Of a stretch of 64,000 nucleotides of DNA, positions 24,934 to 34,133 are shown piece after piece. How positions within the stretch are numbered: the first letter of the stretch is position 1; every line of letters starts with the position of its first letter. The position numbers and the translations under genes are program-made. The stretch is from an uncultured Tenacibaculum sp. (GTDB lineage Bacteria; Bacteroidota; Bacteroidia; Flavobacteriales; Flavobacteriaceae): NCBI RefSeq assembly GCF_947495995.1, contig NZ_CANMAX010000001.1:930001-994000 (forward strand), given 5' to 3'. The notes beneath the pieces were generated by a model. It did no database searches. It was given only the letters and a program-made list of their open reading frames with translations, and was not told where the DNA came from.

Positions 24934-27128
24934 TAAGAATAATATTTAGCGGTAAATAAAACATTAATTAAGTCATTATTTTCTAAAGTCTCAGCATATT
25001 TTTTTACAAAGACATCCATAATAGTTTGTTCCTCTTCATTAGGATATTTTAAACGAGCATAATCTCCATCTCTTTCAAGAATGTTTATGAATGCCGTAAT
25101 ATCTTCTGTATCTGTATTTACAAGTACTTCTTTACATTGATTCATAACTTCTTCATTAAGAATATCCGTAGTGTTTCTGATGATAGTATTAAACATTAAA
25201 ACGAAATTTCTTCCTCCAATGTTTCTAGAATTAAACGTATCTAAACCAATAGCAAGTAAATCTGGAAGTATTGTTTGGGTTCCTCTTTGAGCAATAGTTT
25301 TAGTTATGTGTACGTAAGCTTCATTTTCTTTGTTTGTTTTTAGAAGCGCTATTAAATCAGTATCCATTCCTTTTATATTGAAGTATGGGAGAGCTCTAGT
25401 TGCCCAACGCGGGCTTTTTTGGGCTCTAGCCATAACGATATCAAAATTGCTTCTTTTTTCTAGTTCTAAATGTGCAATTCCTCCTATATCATTCAATGCT
25501 TGTGCAGCAGCAGAAACGCACTGCGGATACCCACTTTTAAACTGATTGATAATTTTAGGAATAGCCTTTTCTGCTTTTTGTGTTCCTAAACCTTTTAAAG
25601 CTTCTCTTGCTACAAGTTCTCTTTCGTAATCTAAAAAGTTTAAAAGTATATCTGTAATACGTTCGTCTTTAAACCAACGCAAAGCAACAATAATATCATG
25701 AAGTTCGTAGGCATCTATATCTTCAATTTGAGTACTTGCAATCAAATAATCGACTGCTTCAGAAGCTTCTTCTGCTACGATCTCATGTTCATAAAAAAGT
25801 TGACCAACAGTTTTTAAAAGTTGATACGATTTATCTTGTAAACAAGGAGATAACAAAGCAATTTCTTCTTTGCTTCCTATTTTGGCTAAAACTTCCGAAA
25901 TAGCCTGTAATCTTAATTCAGGAGACAGTATATTTAGGTTAGCAAGATTAGCTATTTCAGGTAGTCGAGGTTTTACTAAATGAATAAAATCGTGGTGTCT
26001 TGCTAATCCAGCTGCTCCGTTAATAATGTGATATGGATGATCTTGTTTAAATTTGAATTGTAATTTATCTCTAAAACCCTCAATACCTTCTGGATATTTT
26101 AATGGAGGAGGAGCTATGCTTAAAACAAGTCGTTGTTTTTTATCACTGATGTTTTCATCTTGATATTGATTGTCATGCATGAGAGTGTCAATACTATTGA
26201 TTAGAGCATCGTGAGCCTCATGATTTTCAGGTAAATCTTGTAGTGCAATGGCACAAAGTTCTTCATAATCTTCTAAAGCATCTTTTCCGTGAGAATTCAA
26301 TGCCCATACTATAACATCCGTAATTATTTCTACAGGAAGCTCAGCAATTAAGGTTAAAAAATTTCTGTCTAAACGACTAAGATGTTTCGCATCTATGTAG
26401 CTATACTTATTTTTCCATGCTTCAATAAAAAAGTTATTGTAGTTGGCAGGAATTCTATTCTTTATGGCGTGACATAATGGTACAAGTCCAGTAAAATCTT
26501 CAGCGTCTAGGTTTTGAGAGACTATTTTAAATACATGAAATAAAGCTTCTTCGCTTATTTTATCCCATTTGGATGCTAATAAATAAGGAAGGGTTGTCTC
26601 ATCATCACCGTAATAATCTTCCCATTCAATTATTGATACAGGAATTTCACGTTCTATTTTTAGTAATAGATTGGAAATAGCTTCGTAATCTTCTCCAGAT
26701 AATGTAGCAATGATAAGATCTTCTTTCTCGTTATTAGCATTTACAATAGCTAAAAAATCATCATCTTTTCTATATCCATGAAAATCTCTATCATCTTTTG
26801 CCATTTGATGATAATCTGTATACTCTTCTAAAACGATGGCTTGATTCAAATGATGTAACATTTTTTCCTTGTCTTCTTGCTGTGCATAAAAACAAGCAAG
26901 ATTATAATGTGCGCTGGCAAACTCCGGATAAAACTCTAGCGATTTGTGCATACTAGCTATAGCTTCTTCTTTTTTATCAGTATACCAAAGACATAAGCTC
27001 AATCTTTTATGTGCAAAGAAACTTTTTGGGTCTTTAGCTAATGCTTGCTCTGCAAAATCTAATGCTTTTTCCCATTGTTTTCTTAGGGAATAAAATAAAG
27101 ATCTATCTATTAATTCGCTTGTATTCAT
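24933..27128 (-). CDS. Large TPR and HEAT-repeat protein
   Basis: 731 aa, cytosolic. N-terminal TPR array at about residues 19-128 (KALDFAEQALAKDPKSFFAHKRLSLCLWYTDKKEEAIASMHKSLEFYPEFASAHYNLACFYA). The second half has HEAT/PBS-lyase type repeats (EIALLSPCLQDKSYQLLKTVGQL, ITDILLNFLDYERELVAREALKGLGTQKAEKAIPKIINQF, CVSAAAQALNDIGG). A scaffold rather than an enzyme; pairs with the propeller protein 4 bases upstream and the Imm11-like protein downstream. Confidence 0.72.
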   Translation of the reverse strand: MNTSELIDRSLFYSLRKQWEKALDFAEQALAKDPKSFFAHKRLSLCLWYTDKKEEAIASMHKSLEFYPEFASAHYNLACFYAQQEDKEKMLHHLNQAIVLEEYTDYHQMAKDDRDFHGYRKDDDFLAIVNANNEKEDLIIATLSGEDYEAISNLLLKIEREIPVSIIEWEDYYGDDETTLPYLLASKWDKISEEALFHVFKIVSQNLDAEDFTGLVPLCHAIKNRIPANYNNFFIEAWKNKYSYIDAKHLSRLDRNFLTLIAELPVEIITDVIVWALNSHGKDALEDYEELCAIALQDLPENHEAHDALINSIDTLMHDNQYQDENISDKKQRLVLSIAPPPLKYPEGIEGFRDKLQFKFKQDHPYHIINGAAGLARHHDFIHLVKPRLPEIANLANLNILSPELRLQAISEVLAKIGSKEEIALLSPCLQDKSYQLLKTVGQLFYEHEIVAEEASEAVDYLIASTQIEDIDAYELHDIIVALRWFKDERITDILLNFLDYERELVAREALKGLGTQKAEKAIPKIINQFKSGYPQCVSAAAQALNDIGGIAHLELEKRSNFDIVMARAQKSPRWATRALPYFNIKGMDTDLIALLKTNKENEAYVHITKTIAQRGTQTILPDLLAIGLDTFNSRNIGGRNFVLMFNTIIRNTTDILNEEVMNQCKEVLVNTDTEDITAFINILERDGDYARLKYPNEEEQTIMDVFVKKYAETLENNDLINVLFTAKYYS

Positions 27129-27132
27129 GGTT

Positions 27133-28146
27133 TTAATTATTAGCTGTTGTTGATTTTTTTATTGAAATTTTATGGATTTCTCCATTACCTTGAATTAGAA
27201 TTAAACTCTCACCAGTACGATAACAACCATAAATAGTTGAACTATCTTCACCATATACTTCTATAATTGGTAATTCTTTAGTGTAATTTATGGTTGGATT
27301 TCCGCTTACATCAATACTACTGATATACGTTTTGTATTTCCTTTCTTTATTGATTCTTTTGAAATCTAAATGAATAATGTAAAGTGTTTGATCTATTAAT
27401 TCCCAACCTCTAATACAGTGGTTTTTTAATATTCCTTTTGATATCTTTTTGATGTTGTTATTAGAAATGTCAAAATGATTTACAGCAATCCAAGCATCGC
27501 CTCCAATTTCTAAAACTAGCATTCGGTTATCAGTAAGTAATACAGGATATCCAATACCATTGTCTACAATTTTTTTAGCTGCTATTCTTTGTGGATCATC
27601 TGGATTTGTAATGTCCATAGCAAAAATTGAATTTTGATTAATCCAGTATATTGTATTTTTTACAACCTGAGTATAGAATGCACCATTGTAAACATCGTCT
27701 TCAGTTACAGGAATTACATAGTTAATTTCTGGATTTGGATTTTCTAAAGTTGGAATATCTGAGACTTGAAAATTGAAATGAATTTTATCTTTATGCGTTT
27801 CTGATATTTGGATATATAATTTATGTTGAGCAATACAAGCTCCTTTTATAAAACCATTTTTTGTTTTTTGTAGTACTACAGTTGGATTTTCAATGTTCTC
27901 AAAATCTATAATTGCGATTCTATTTCCTCTTTTGGCTATTAATAGTAATTTTTGACCTACAAATTGAAAACTAGGCTCGTAAAATCGCCCTCCTAGTTCT
28001 ACTGAGGCTATTTTTTTGAAGTTAGCATCCCAAATATTTAAAATAGTATCTTCTTGAATACTAAATAATAGATTTTGATACCATTGTATAAAATGTATCC
28101 AATCTCTGTTATAATCTGTATTTAAAATGTTTGCTTGCACTATCAT
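27133..28146 (-). CDS. Beta-propeller-like protein
   Basis: 337 aa, no signal peptide. Repeated strand motifs of WD40/YVTN type: NLLFSIQEDTILNIWDANFKKIASVEL, QLLLIAKRGNRIAIIDFENIENP, YWINQNSIFAMDITNPDDPQRI, RMLVLEIGGDAWIAVNHFDISN, YGCYRTGESLILIQGNGEIHKISI. Predicted cytosolic propeller for protein contacts. First gene of the unit with the TPR/HEAT and Imm11-like genes. Confidence 0.65.
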   Translation of the reverse strand: MIVQANILNTDYNRDWIHFIQWYQNLLFSIQEDTILNIWDANFKKIASVELGGRFYEPSFQFVGQKLLLIAKRGNRIAIIDFENIENPTVVLQKTKNGFIKGACIAQHKLYIQISETHKDKIHFNFQVSDIPTLENPNPEINYVIPVTEDDVYNGAFYTQVVKNTIYWINQNSIFAMDITNPDDPQRIAAKKIVDNGIGYPVLLTDNRMLVLEIGGDAWIAVNHFDISNNNIKKISKGILKNHCIRGWELIDQTLYIIHLDFKRINKERKYKTYISSIDVSGNPTINYTKELPIIEVYGEDSSTIYGCYRTGESLILIQGNGEIHKISIKKSTTANN

Positions 28147-28202
28147 TCTTTCATCACATTTTTAACAAACAAAGATCTTTTTTAAAGCTGAGATATTTCC
28201 CC

Positions 28203-28221
28203 CTGTTTTCAGTGAAAACAG
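28203..28221. other. Short hairpin near the tRNA terminator
   Basis: ctgttttc / gaaaacag with a three-base loop; may act as an extra 3' stem for either neighbouring transcript. Confidence 0.35.
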
Positions 28222-28232
28222 AAGAAGAGACA

Positions 28233-28265
28233 AAAACCAATAAATATCTTGTATTTATTGGTTTT
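28233..28265 (-). terminator. Terminator of the tRNA/461-aa protein unit
   Basis: Fourteen-base stem aaaaccaataaata (28233-28246) with tatttattggtttt (28252-28265) and T-rich sequence beyond on the - strand. Confidence 0.75.
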
Positions 28266-28271
28266 AATTAG

Positions 28272-28344
28272 ATCTGATAGCAGGGCTCGAACCTGCGTCC
28301 ACCTGGTCCAAGAGCCAGGCGCTCTACCACTGAGCTATATCAGA
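28272..28344 (-). tRNA. Unusual tRNA with 8-nt anticodon loop
   Basis: Perfect 7-bp acceptor (TCTGATA/TATCAGA), short D-arm GCTC-AGTGGTA-GAGC, T-arm GCAGG-TTCGAAC-CCTGC. The anticodon stem CCTGG/CCAGG encloses CTCTTGGA, 8 rather than 7 nt, so the anticodon could read CTT, TTG or a quadruplet. Discriminator is U (by the first base after the acceptor) and no CCA is encoded. The variable loop and T-stem are the same as in the neighbouring tRNA. Ordinary flavobacterial Lys and Gln tRNAs look different, so the function is open. Confidence 0.7.
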
Positions 28345-28346
28345 AA

Positions 28347-28418
28347 AGATAGGTGCAGGGCTCGAACCTGCGTCCATTCGGGTGAGAGCCGAACGTTCTA
28401 CCGCTGAACTAACCTACC
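28347..28418 (-). tRNA. tRNA-like gene with CTC anticodon
   Basis: Acceptor GGTAGGT/ACCTATC (one G-U), D-arm GTTC-AGCGGTA-GAAC, anticodon arm TTCGG-CTCTCAC-CCGAA with anticodon CTC (Glu codon GAG), T-arm GCAGG-TTCGAGC-CCTGC. The D-arm sequence and U discriminator are closer to tRNA-Gly than to a bacterial tRNA-Glu. It begins only 7 bases after the stop of the 461-aa protein gene and is followed 2 bases later by the second tRNA, so all three are almost certainly one transcript. Confidence 0.75.
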
Positions 28419-28425
28419 TTATTTT

Positions 28426-29811
28426 TTATCTTGATAAAAAATGTACTTTTTTACCTGAAAAATACTTTTGCTTTTTAAGCATTGTTGCTAAATATGGATT
28501 GGAAATGACAACACCATGAACTAATTCTGGAGTAGGTTTAAACTTAACAACTTTATGGGTTTTCGGCGCAATCCAACCAGATTTATTAGGATCTAATCCT
28601 GCTTTTTTACAATACTTAACAACTAATTCTTTATTACATTTTTCTTTTCCTTGAAATACTTCCCAGGGTAAAGGAATTTTGTTCCAAACTTCTGTGTTTG
28701 GATCTAAATTTCCTCCGGAACTAAAATGCCACGCTACAACATCTGCAGCCATTAAACGTAATACTTTTCCAAAGCAAATTTCATTTAAAATATCATCCAT
28801 TCCTAAGGCGTAAATAATATTCATCCAATTGTCTCTGGCTTTATTCCATGCGTTAGCCGTATTGTTCCATGTAGTAGAATCGTTTCCTCGACTAACAACC
28901 ATAGTTTCAAGATTAATATCACTTCTTATCCAAATCTCTTCTAAAAACTCAGCAATTTCTTGAAGAATGGAAGTCCATTTACCTAATAATTTTCCTTTTT
29001 CTTCGTCTGAAAGATGTTGTAAGACTTCTTTACTAGTATAGATATGAGAAATTGCCCACCAATTAGTTTGATTCTTTGTTTTACTAATTGCTTGTTTTTT
29101 TAATCTATTGAAAACGTTAATTTCTGAATCAATTCCTTTACAACGATTTAATAACATGTTTGATATTTCATCGAATGACCTTTCTTGACTAGTATTTGTA
29201 AATACGCTACGTAAATTACAACGTGCATTATAGTAAGCAATAAAACATGCTGTATTGATGTCTTTTTTGAATTCTTCAAAACTTAATGTATGCGATAAAC
29301 CGTGTTTACCAATTTTTTGAAATTCAATTTTTTTAATTTCGTTACTATAGGCAAGTAACTTCTTTTCTAAACGTTTTAAAAGTCTCCATTTTTTATTATA
29401 ACGTCTTTTACTTATATCTAGGCCATTCTCTTTTCTCTGATGTTTATTTAAACGGTCTCCAAGAAAATTGTTAGCACCAAACTCTTTATTAATCAAAGGA
29501 GATATTTCTCTAATGAACAGTTCAACTTGATTGATATCGTTGTAATCTATTTTTCTTTTGACTTTTAAATCAAAAATTTCAATTGCTTTTTTAATTTGCT
29601 TTTCTGCTCCAATAGCAGTGGCAAATTCTTGCATCATAGATGTATAACCAAAGAATACATTTTTAAGAGAACCTTTGGATGCTTTTTTTAAAATGATTTT
29701 CTCTTGAGGGGATAATTGATCTCCTAAAAGCTCTTGAATCATTTGAGCAACATCTTCCGGACGTTTTCTCTGTATTAGTGTTTTATGTAAATCTTTTATC
29801 GTATTCATCAT
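28426..29811 (-). CDS. Uncharacterised basic protein linked to two tRNAs
   Basis: 461 aa, no signal peptide or membrane segment, no recognised family. N-terminal ~90 residues are helical. A strongly basic helix (LNKHQRKENGLDISKRRYNKKWRLLKRLEKK, about residues 120-150) precedes a conserved-looking core (KHGLSHTLSFEEFKKDINTACFIAYYNARCNLRSVF) and a Trp-rich C-terminal part (TTWNNTANAWNKARDNWMN, ADVVAWHFSSGG, IPLPWEVF, KSGWIAPKTHKVV). Basic character and the downstream tRNAs suggest RNA binding. It has no MIDAS motif, so it is not a Ro/Rsr protein. Function unknown. Confidence 0.7.
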   Translation of the reverse strand: MMNTIKDLHKTLIQRKRPEDVAQMIQELLGDQLSPQEKIILKKASKGSLKNVFFGYTSMMQEFATAIGAEKQIKKAIEIFDLKVKRKIDYNDINQVELFIREISPLINKEFGANNFLGDRLNKHQRKENGLDISKRRYNKKWRLLKRLEKKLLAYSNEIKKIEFQKIGKHGLSHTLSFEEFKKDINTACFIAYYNARCNLRSVFTNTSQERSFDEISNMLLNRCKGIDSEINVFNRLKKQAISKTKNQTNWWAISHIYTSKEVLQHLSDEEKGKLLGKWTSILQEIAEFLEEIWIRSDINLETMVVSRGNDSTTWNNTANAWNKARDNWMNIIYALGMDDILNEICFGKVLRLMAADVVAWHFSSGGNLDPNTEVWNKIPLPWEVFQGKEKCNKELVVKYCKKAGLDPNKSGWIAPKTHKVVKFKPTPELVHGVVISNPYLATMLKKQKYFSGKKVHFLSR

Positions 29812-29906
29812 CGATGATTTTTAATTACAGTACAAGATTACAGGCTTATTACGCATTCTTTTTGCGTAGAGGAAATTATTTCATTTTTTTAGAAAACACA
29901 TGCACT

Positions 29907-30998
29907 TTACTTTTGCTGTACAATCATTTTGTGAGCTTTTATTAAGCTTTTTATGCCAGAGTCCATGTTTCTGTTTTTTAACCAAAGTCCAGTTGTTAAC
30001 AACGAATTACCTGTGAAATTTTGTTCGGTAAGTACTAAGTTTTGTTTTGGGTTTATCATTAAGAAACGTTCTCCATAGCCGTCAGACCATACTGTTTCTG
30101 TACTAGAATCAATCCACCATTGATAACCAAAACCATCATAACGACCATAATTAATATGGTTTTCTTTTAAGTTACTGTGCGAGGTTATACTTTTTTCAAT
30201 CCATGTTTTAGATACGATTTGTTTTCCATTCCAAAGACCTTCGTTAGCAACCATTGCACCAATTCTAGCTAAATCTCTTGTACTTAAAAACAGATAATAT
30301 TGTTTGTGTTTTGTAGGTTTTTTAGGATAAAACCATGGAGCGCCAATAATCACATTGTTTTCAGAAAAATCTTGTAAACCCATAGGTTTTGCTAAATATT
30401 TTTCCATAAAACTTCCAATAGACATTTTAGTTTCTTGTGTAAAAATGGTTCCTAAAGCATTTGCATCGAAATTATTTGAGAAAAAGTAAGTTCCTGGAGC
30501 ATGACTCTCTCTTTTGGGTCTATCTGTTATCTGTGAATCATGTTCTCCTTGTGAAGGTAGAAATACACCAGATTTAAACATTAACAAGTCTTTTATTGTA
30601 GCCGTTTTTTCTTGCTTTGTTAAAGGTACAATTTCGTCGATATTTAGCTCTTCTAGTGTCTTGTCAATGTTGATCAAACCTTTGTCAACGGCAATTCCGT
30701 ATAATAGACCTAAAATGGATTTTCGAATAGATGCTGTATTCATGATTTTATCTGTAGGACCATATTCATAAATAATCTTTTCATTTTTCAGAATAACTAT
30801 CGATCGCGTTCTTGATGGTTTCTTTTTTGGAGTCAGAATATTTTGAATCTTTTCAGGAAGAGGTTTTCCGTAAGTTAATTCCGTTTGAAACTCTGGATCT
30901 GGATTACTAACCTTTGGGACAGCGAGATAAACGAAAAAGAAGATTAGTAATAAAAAAATAGTTGAAAGTGTTCTTTTGATAATTTTTTTAGTTCTCAT
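29907..30998 (-). CDS. Serine hydrolase of the class C beta-lactamase fold
   Basis: 363 aa with a non-cleaved N-terminal helix (IIKRTLSTIFLLLIFFFVYLAV): membrane-anchored, periplasmic. Nucleophile motif SxxK is S90-I-R-K93 (MNTASIRKSILG); the Tyr-x-Asn region is approximated by YFFSNNFDANALG and the KTG-like strand by WSDGYGERFL. This is the layout of penicillin-binding-protein-like esterases and D-aminopeptidases; substrate unknown. Four bases after the amidohydrolase, so one operon. Confidence 0.85.
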   Translation of the reverse strand: MRTKKIIKRTLSTIFLLLIFFFVYLAVPKVSNPDPEFQTELTYGKPLPEKIQNILTPKKKPSRTRSIVILKNEKIIYEYGPTDKIMNTASIRKSILGLLYGIAVDKGLINIDKTLEELNIDEIVPLTKQEKTATIKDLLMFKSGVFLPSQGEHDSQITDRPKRESHAPGTYFFSNNFDANALGTIFTQETKMSIGSFMEKYLAKPMGLQDFSENNVIIGAPWFYPKKPTKHKQYYLFLSTRDLARIGAMVANEGLWNGKQIVSKTWIEKSITSHSNLKENHINYGRYDGFGYQWWIDSSTETVWSDGYGERFLMINPKQNLVLTEQNFTGNSLLTTGLWLKNRNMDSGIKSLIKAHKMIVQQK

Positions 30999-31002
30999 AT
31001 GT

Positions 31003-32532
31003 CTATTTTAAATAAGCATCAATATTTATTTTTCTACTTCTATCATTTGCATCTTTTACAGCTTGTAAGATGTTGTTTAATACCAGCCGATTGAGATATT
31101 TTCCATTTGCGATTACAGCTTCAATATTTTGTGTATGTTTTATATTTTCTAGTGGATTTTTATTCAGAAGTACTAAATCAGCTCTGTAGTTAATTTCAAT
31201 TATTCCAGTGTTTTCACTCATCCAATCTGCAGTTGCTGATGTTGTAGCTTGTAAGATTTGGGCATTGGTTAAACCAATTTCACTAAGCGTAACCAGTTCT
31301 TCGTGTAATGAAAAACCAGGAACAGCTCCAGCTGCTCCGTTTGCATCTGTACCAGCTGTAATTACTACATTATTTTGCACTAATGCTTTTGTAACGATAT
31401 CTAGAGCTTGTACAAACGTTTTCAAATAGGCATTAACTTCAGTTTTTTGTTGTTCCGTAAGATTACTAGAGTATTCATATGAATTGTTTCCAGGAAGCCA
31501 TCCTTTTGAAATAGATGAACCTTCAATCCAACCTGGATTTTGATATTCTAAAGCAATAGTTTTAAGATAGTCTGCTAAGTGAAAAGCTTGTTTTACCACA
31601 CTTTTATTTGAAGCAACTGTAGTAGATATTGTAATATTATTCTTTTTTAATTGCTTAGCAATTTGATCTACATTTTCTTCTAGATGTTTTAGGAAAGCAT
31701 CTGCGTTTTTAGATGTAATTCGTCCGTAGCTTAACATAGATGCGTATGTAATCGATTCTACATGCGATAATTGTGATTGACCAGAAGTATAAAGTTCATC
31801 TAATGTTATAGGCACAGGTAAATGTCCGATTACAGGAATATTGATTTTTTTAGCTTCATCAAGAAGTGCATAGTAACTTTCTTTATTAAGATCCGAGCTT
31901 AGTTTGATAGCTTTATAACCTTTGTTTTTATAGTAATGAACAGCTTTTCTTACAGCTTTTATAGTGGTGTAATTTTGATGACGTCGTTCCATCCAACTTC
32001 TAAAGTTAGCTCTCATACCTTCTTGACTACTAACTTTTGGAGAAACGATGTAAATATTCGGACCTAATGCGCCAGCATCAATTTCTTTTTGATATTCAAA
32101 ATGTTCATCCATTCCTGTCATTTCTCCTATATGAGTAATTCCGTTTACGAGGTACAAAAGCAGATCATTTTTACTTTTCTTTAAATGCACATGAGAATCA
32201 ATTAATCCAGGAATTAAATATTTATTGCGACCATCGATTAGATGAAAATCTTTAGTTACAGGAATACTATCAGCATGAATTGCAATGATTTTTTTGCCTT
32301 CTACTAAAACGGTCTGATTCGGAATCATAGTTTGTGAATCTGTACTTAGTATATTCACATTAGTGATGGCTAATTTTCCTGAAATTGATTTGAATTGAGA
32401 TGTGTTTACAATTTCTGTATTTCCTCCTAAAACGTGATCGATCTCTGAGCGATAATACAGGTAAGTGCTAAAGGCGATTGCTAAAACAATAATAAAAACT
32501 CCTAATATCCATTTTTTAATTGCTGACTTCAT
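31003..32532 (-). CDS. Membrane-anchored metal-dependent amidohydrolase
   Basis: 509 aa from the ATG at 32532 (MKSAIKKWILGVFIIVLAIAF), preferred because it opens directly with the signal-anchor; an in-frame ATG 36 bases upstream adds 12 polar residues. Amidohydrolase superfamily: LIPGLIDSHVHLKK (HxH metal ligands), the GHLPVPITLDEL and QLSHVES His residues, and the Asp in VITAGTDANGAAG. Imidazolonepropionase-like. Probably periplasmic hydrolysis of a cyclic amide or peptide; shares an operon with the serine hydrolase. Confidence 0.86.
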   Translation of the reverse strand: MKSAIKKWILGVFIIVLAIAFSTYLYYRSEIDHVLGGNTEIVNTSQFKSISGKLAITNVNILSTDSQTMIPNQTVLVEGKKIIAIHADSIPVTKDFHLIDGRNKYLIPGLIDSHVHLKKSKNDLLLYLVNGITHIGEMTGMDEHFEYQKEIDAGALGPNIYIVSPKVSSQEGMRANFRSWMERRHQNYTTIKAVRKAVHYYKNKGYKAIKLSSDLNKESYYALLDEAKKINIPVIGHLPVPITLDELYTSGQSQLSHVESITYASMLSYGRITSKNADAFLKHLEENVDQIAKQLKKNNITISTTVASNKSVVKQAFHLADYLKTIALEYQNPGWIEGSSISKGWLPGNNSYEYSSNLTEQQKTEVNAYLKTFVQALDIVTKALVQNNVVITAGTDANGAAGAVPGFSLHEELVTLSEIGLTNAQILQATTSATADWMSENTGIIEINYRADLVLLNKNPLENIKHTQNIEAVIANGKYLNRLVLNNILQAVKDANDRSRKINIDAYLK

Positions 32533-32644
32533 ATGTCTTTTGTTTGAATTCTTTTTAGCAAAAGACATGATAAATCTTTATTCTGTTACCTCTGAAACCA
32601 TTGAAAACACTATCAAAAAATGTTTTTGAGAGTACATAGCATAA

Positions 32645-32672
32645 AAAAAGAAGGTCATTCGACCTTCTTTTT
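32645..32672 (-). terminator. Terminator of the decarboxylase gene
   Basis: Perfect 12-bp stem (aaaaagaaggtc/gaccttcttttt) with attc loop and A/T runs on both sides. Confidence 0.85.
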
Positions 32673-32693
32673 AAATTTATATGATGTGCTATT

Positions 32694-33995
32694 TTATTTA
32701 TTGAATAAAACAGAAGCTTGTCCGTATTGGAAATGAATTGGCATATGTCCAGGATCATATTTATACATGTAAATATCTACTGCTGGCTTTTGGAATAACA
32801 TAATAATATCTGATCCTCCAAATCTGAATTTACCAAATTCTTGTCCTTTTACAACAGTTTTTCCTTGTAATTCAGTATACATATCAACACCAGAAACCTG
32901 ACACATTCCGATTGGTAAAATAGCTACTTTACCAACTTCTGGTCCTGCATCCATAATTACAATTCCTCTTGCTTGGTTAAATTCGTAACCATCTTCTGCA
33001 CCATCAGGAGCATCCCATTGTCCGTTTTCTTGTAGTTCTACATTTAAAAATACTTGCCCTTGTACAGGAATAATTTCTAAAATCTCTCCACTTACTGGTG
33101 TATGGAAACGGTGATAATCGAAAGGACTTAAGAAATAGTGTACAAATGTTCCTCCGTAAAAATCTTCACTATACTTGCTGAATTCTAAAAGTTGATCAAC
33201 AGTTCCAATAGTATGAGTTCCTTTTAAAGATACTTTAGTTTCAGTACCTTTTTCATCTAAAACATTTCCGTTACTATCGATAGGATAAAATTGCTTGTAA
33301 GTACAATCTGCAGGTGAAGTTATAACCGTATTATCTTCTGGAGATGTAATTGGACGTAATGGACTTCTTCCTGTTTCTGGATCTGCATCATTAAATTCTC
33401 TGTAAAAGAATTCGTTGAATGTTTTCCAAGTTTTTTCGTTTTTAGCATATAACGGGAAGTTATACATTGTATCGTATTTAAACGATTGTAAACTTTCTTT
33501 AGTTAAAGAATCTTCAGTATCTAAGAAAGTACCCCAAGCTTGAGCGAAATCTACTAACCAATTAGCAAATTTTTCGAAACTTTGCATTGTTAATTCAGTA
33601 CCAGGAACTTTTTGATCTATTAACCAGTACGACTGACATAATAAATCGTATACCTTTTGATTATAACCATTTTGCTGATCGTTACTTTTCCAAGCATTCG
33701 GATAATTAGGATCGTTACTTTCGTTTGGTACTAAACGAACATATAAATCTAAATAATCTAAGTAAGCCTCTACTGTTTTAGGCCATCCATTTCCTTGAAA
33801 AACATTATTAATTGCATGATATAAATCAGAATTTAATCTCTCTTTTGCTTCAGTTGAAGCGATAGTTAATGAAGCTTCTAAAGCAGCATACATTCTTACA
33901 TCTTCAGAAAGAATTTGCTTTAATTTGGCAACTACGGGGGCGTGTTGTTGTGTTCCAACTGGAGCTACTACAGGTGTTTGCGTTTGTGTTTCCAT
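32694..33995 (-). CDS. Phosphatidylserine decarboxylase-like enzyme with PF12588-type N-terminal domain
   Basis: 433 aa. The C-terminal half is a pyruvoyl-dependent decarboxylase (SPFDYHRFHTPVSGEI with catalytic His, VAILPIGMCQVSGVDM, GQEFGKFRFGGSDIIMLFQ); the self-cleavage motif is GGS rather than the LGST of bacterial Psd. The N-terminal ~200 residues match the PSDC domain found in fungal PsiD-type decarboxylases (MQSFEKFANWLVDFAQAWGTFLD..., TWKTFNEFFYREF). Soluble, no membrane segment. The substrate may be phosphatidylserine or an amino acid such as tryptophan. Confidence 0.82.
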   Translation of the reverse strand: METQTQTPVVAPVGTQQHAPVVAKLKQILSEDVRMYAALEASLTIASTEAKERLNSDLYHAINNVFQGNGWPKTVEAYLDYLDLYVRLVPNESNDPNYPNAWKSNDQQNGYNQKVYDLLCQSYWLIDQKVPGTELTMQSFEKFANWLVDFAQAWGTFLDTEDSLTKESLQSFKYDTMYNFPLYAKNEKTWKTFNEFFYREFNDADPETGRSPLRPITSPEDNTVITSPADCTYKQFYPIDSNGNVLDEKGTETKVSLKGTHTIGTVDQLLEFSKYSEDFYGGTFVHYFLSPFDYHRFHTPVSGEILEIIPVQGQVFLNVELQENGQWDAPDGAEDGYEFNQARGIVIMDAGPEVGKVAILPIGMCQVSGVDMYTELQGKTVVKGQEFGKFRFGGSDIIMLFQKPAVDIYMYKYDPGHMPIHFQYGQASVLFNK

Positions 33996-34133
33996 ACGTG
34001 TTTTTTAAGATTGATTATTAATATGAAATTAAATTACTTAAAAATACAATCGGAATATTAACTTATAGTTATAAGAATCTGATATTTAGGTATAAATGTA
34101 TTTAAAACGATCATGAATGTAAACGATTTTAAC

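Noticed and set aside
28426-29811. Ro/Rsr (TROVE) protein with Y-RNA-like partners
   Set aside because: No von Willebrand MIDAS motif and no TROVE pattern; the linked RNAs fold as true cloverleaves.
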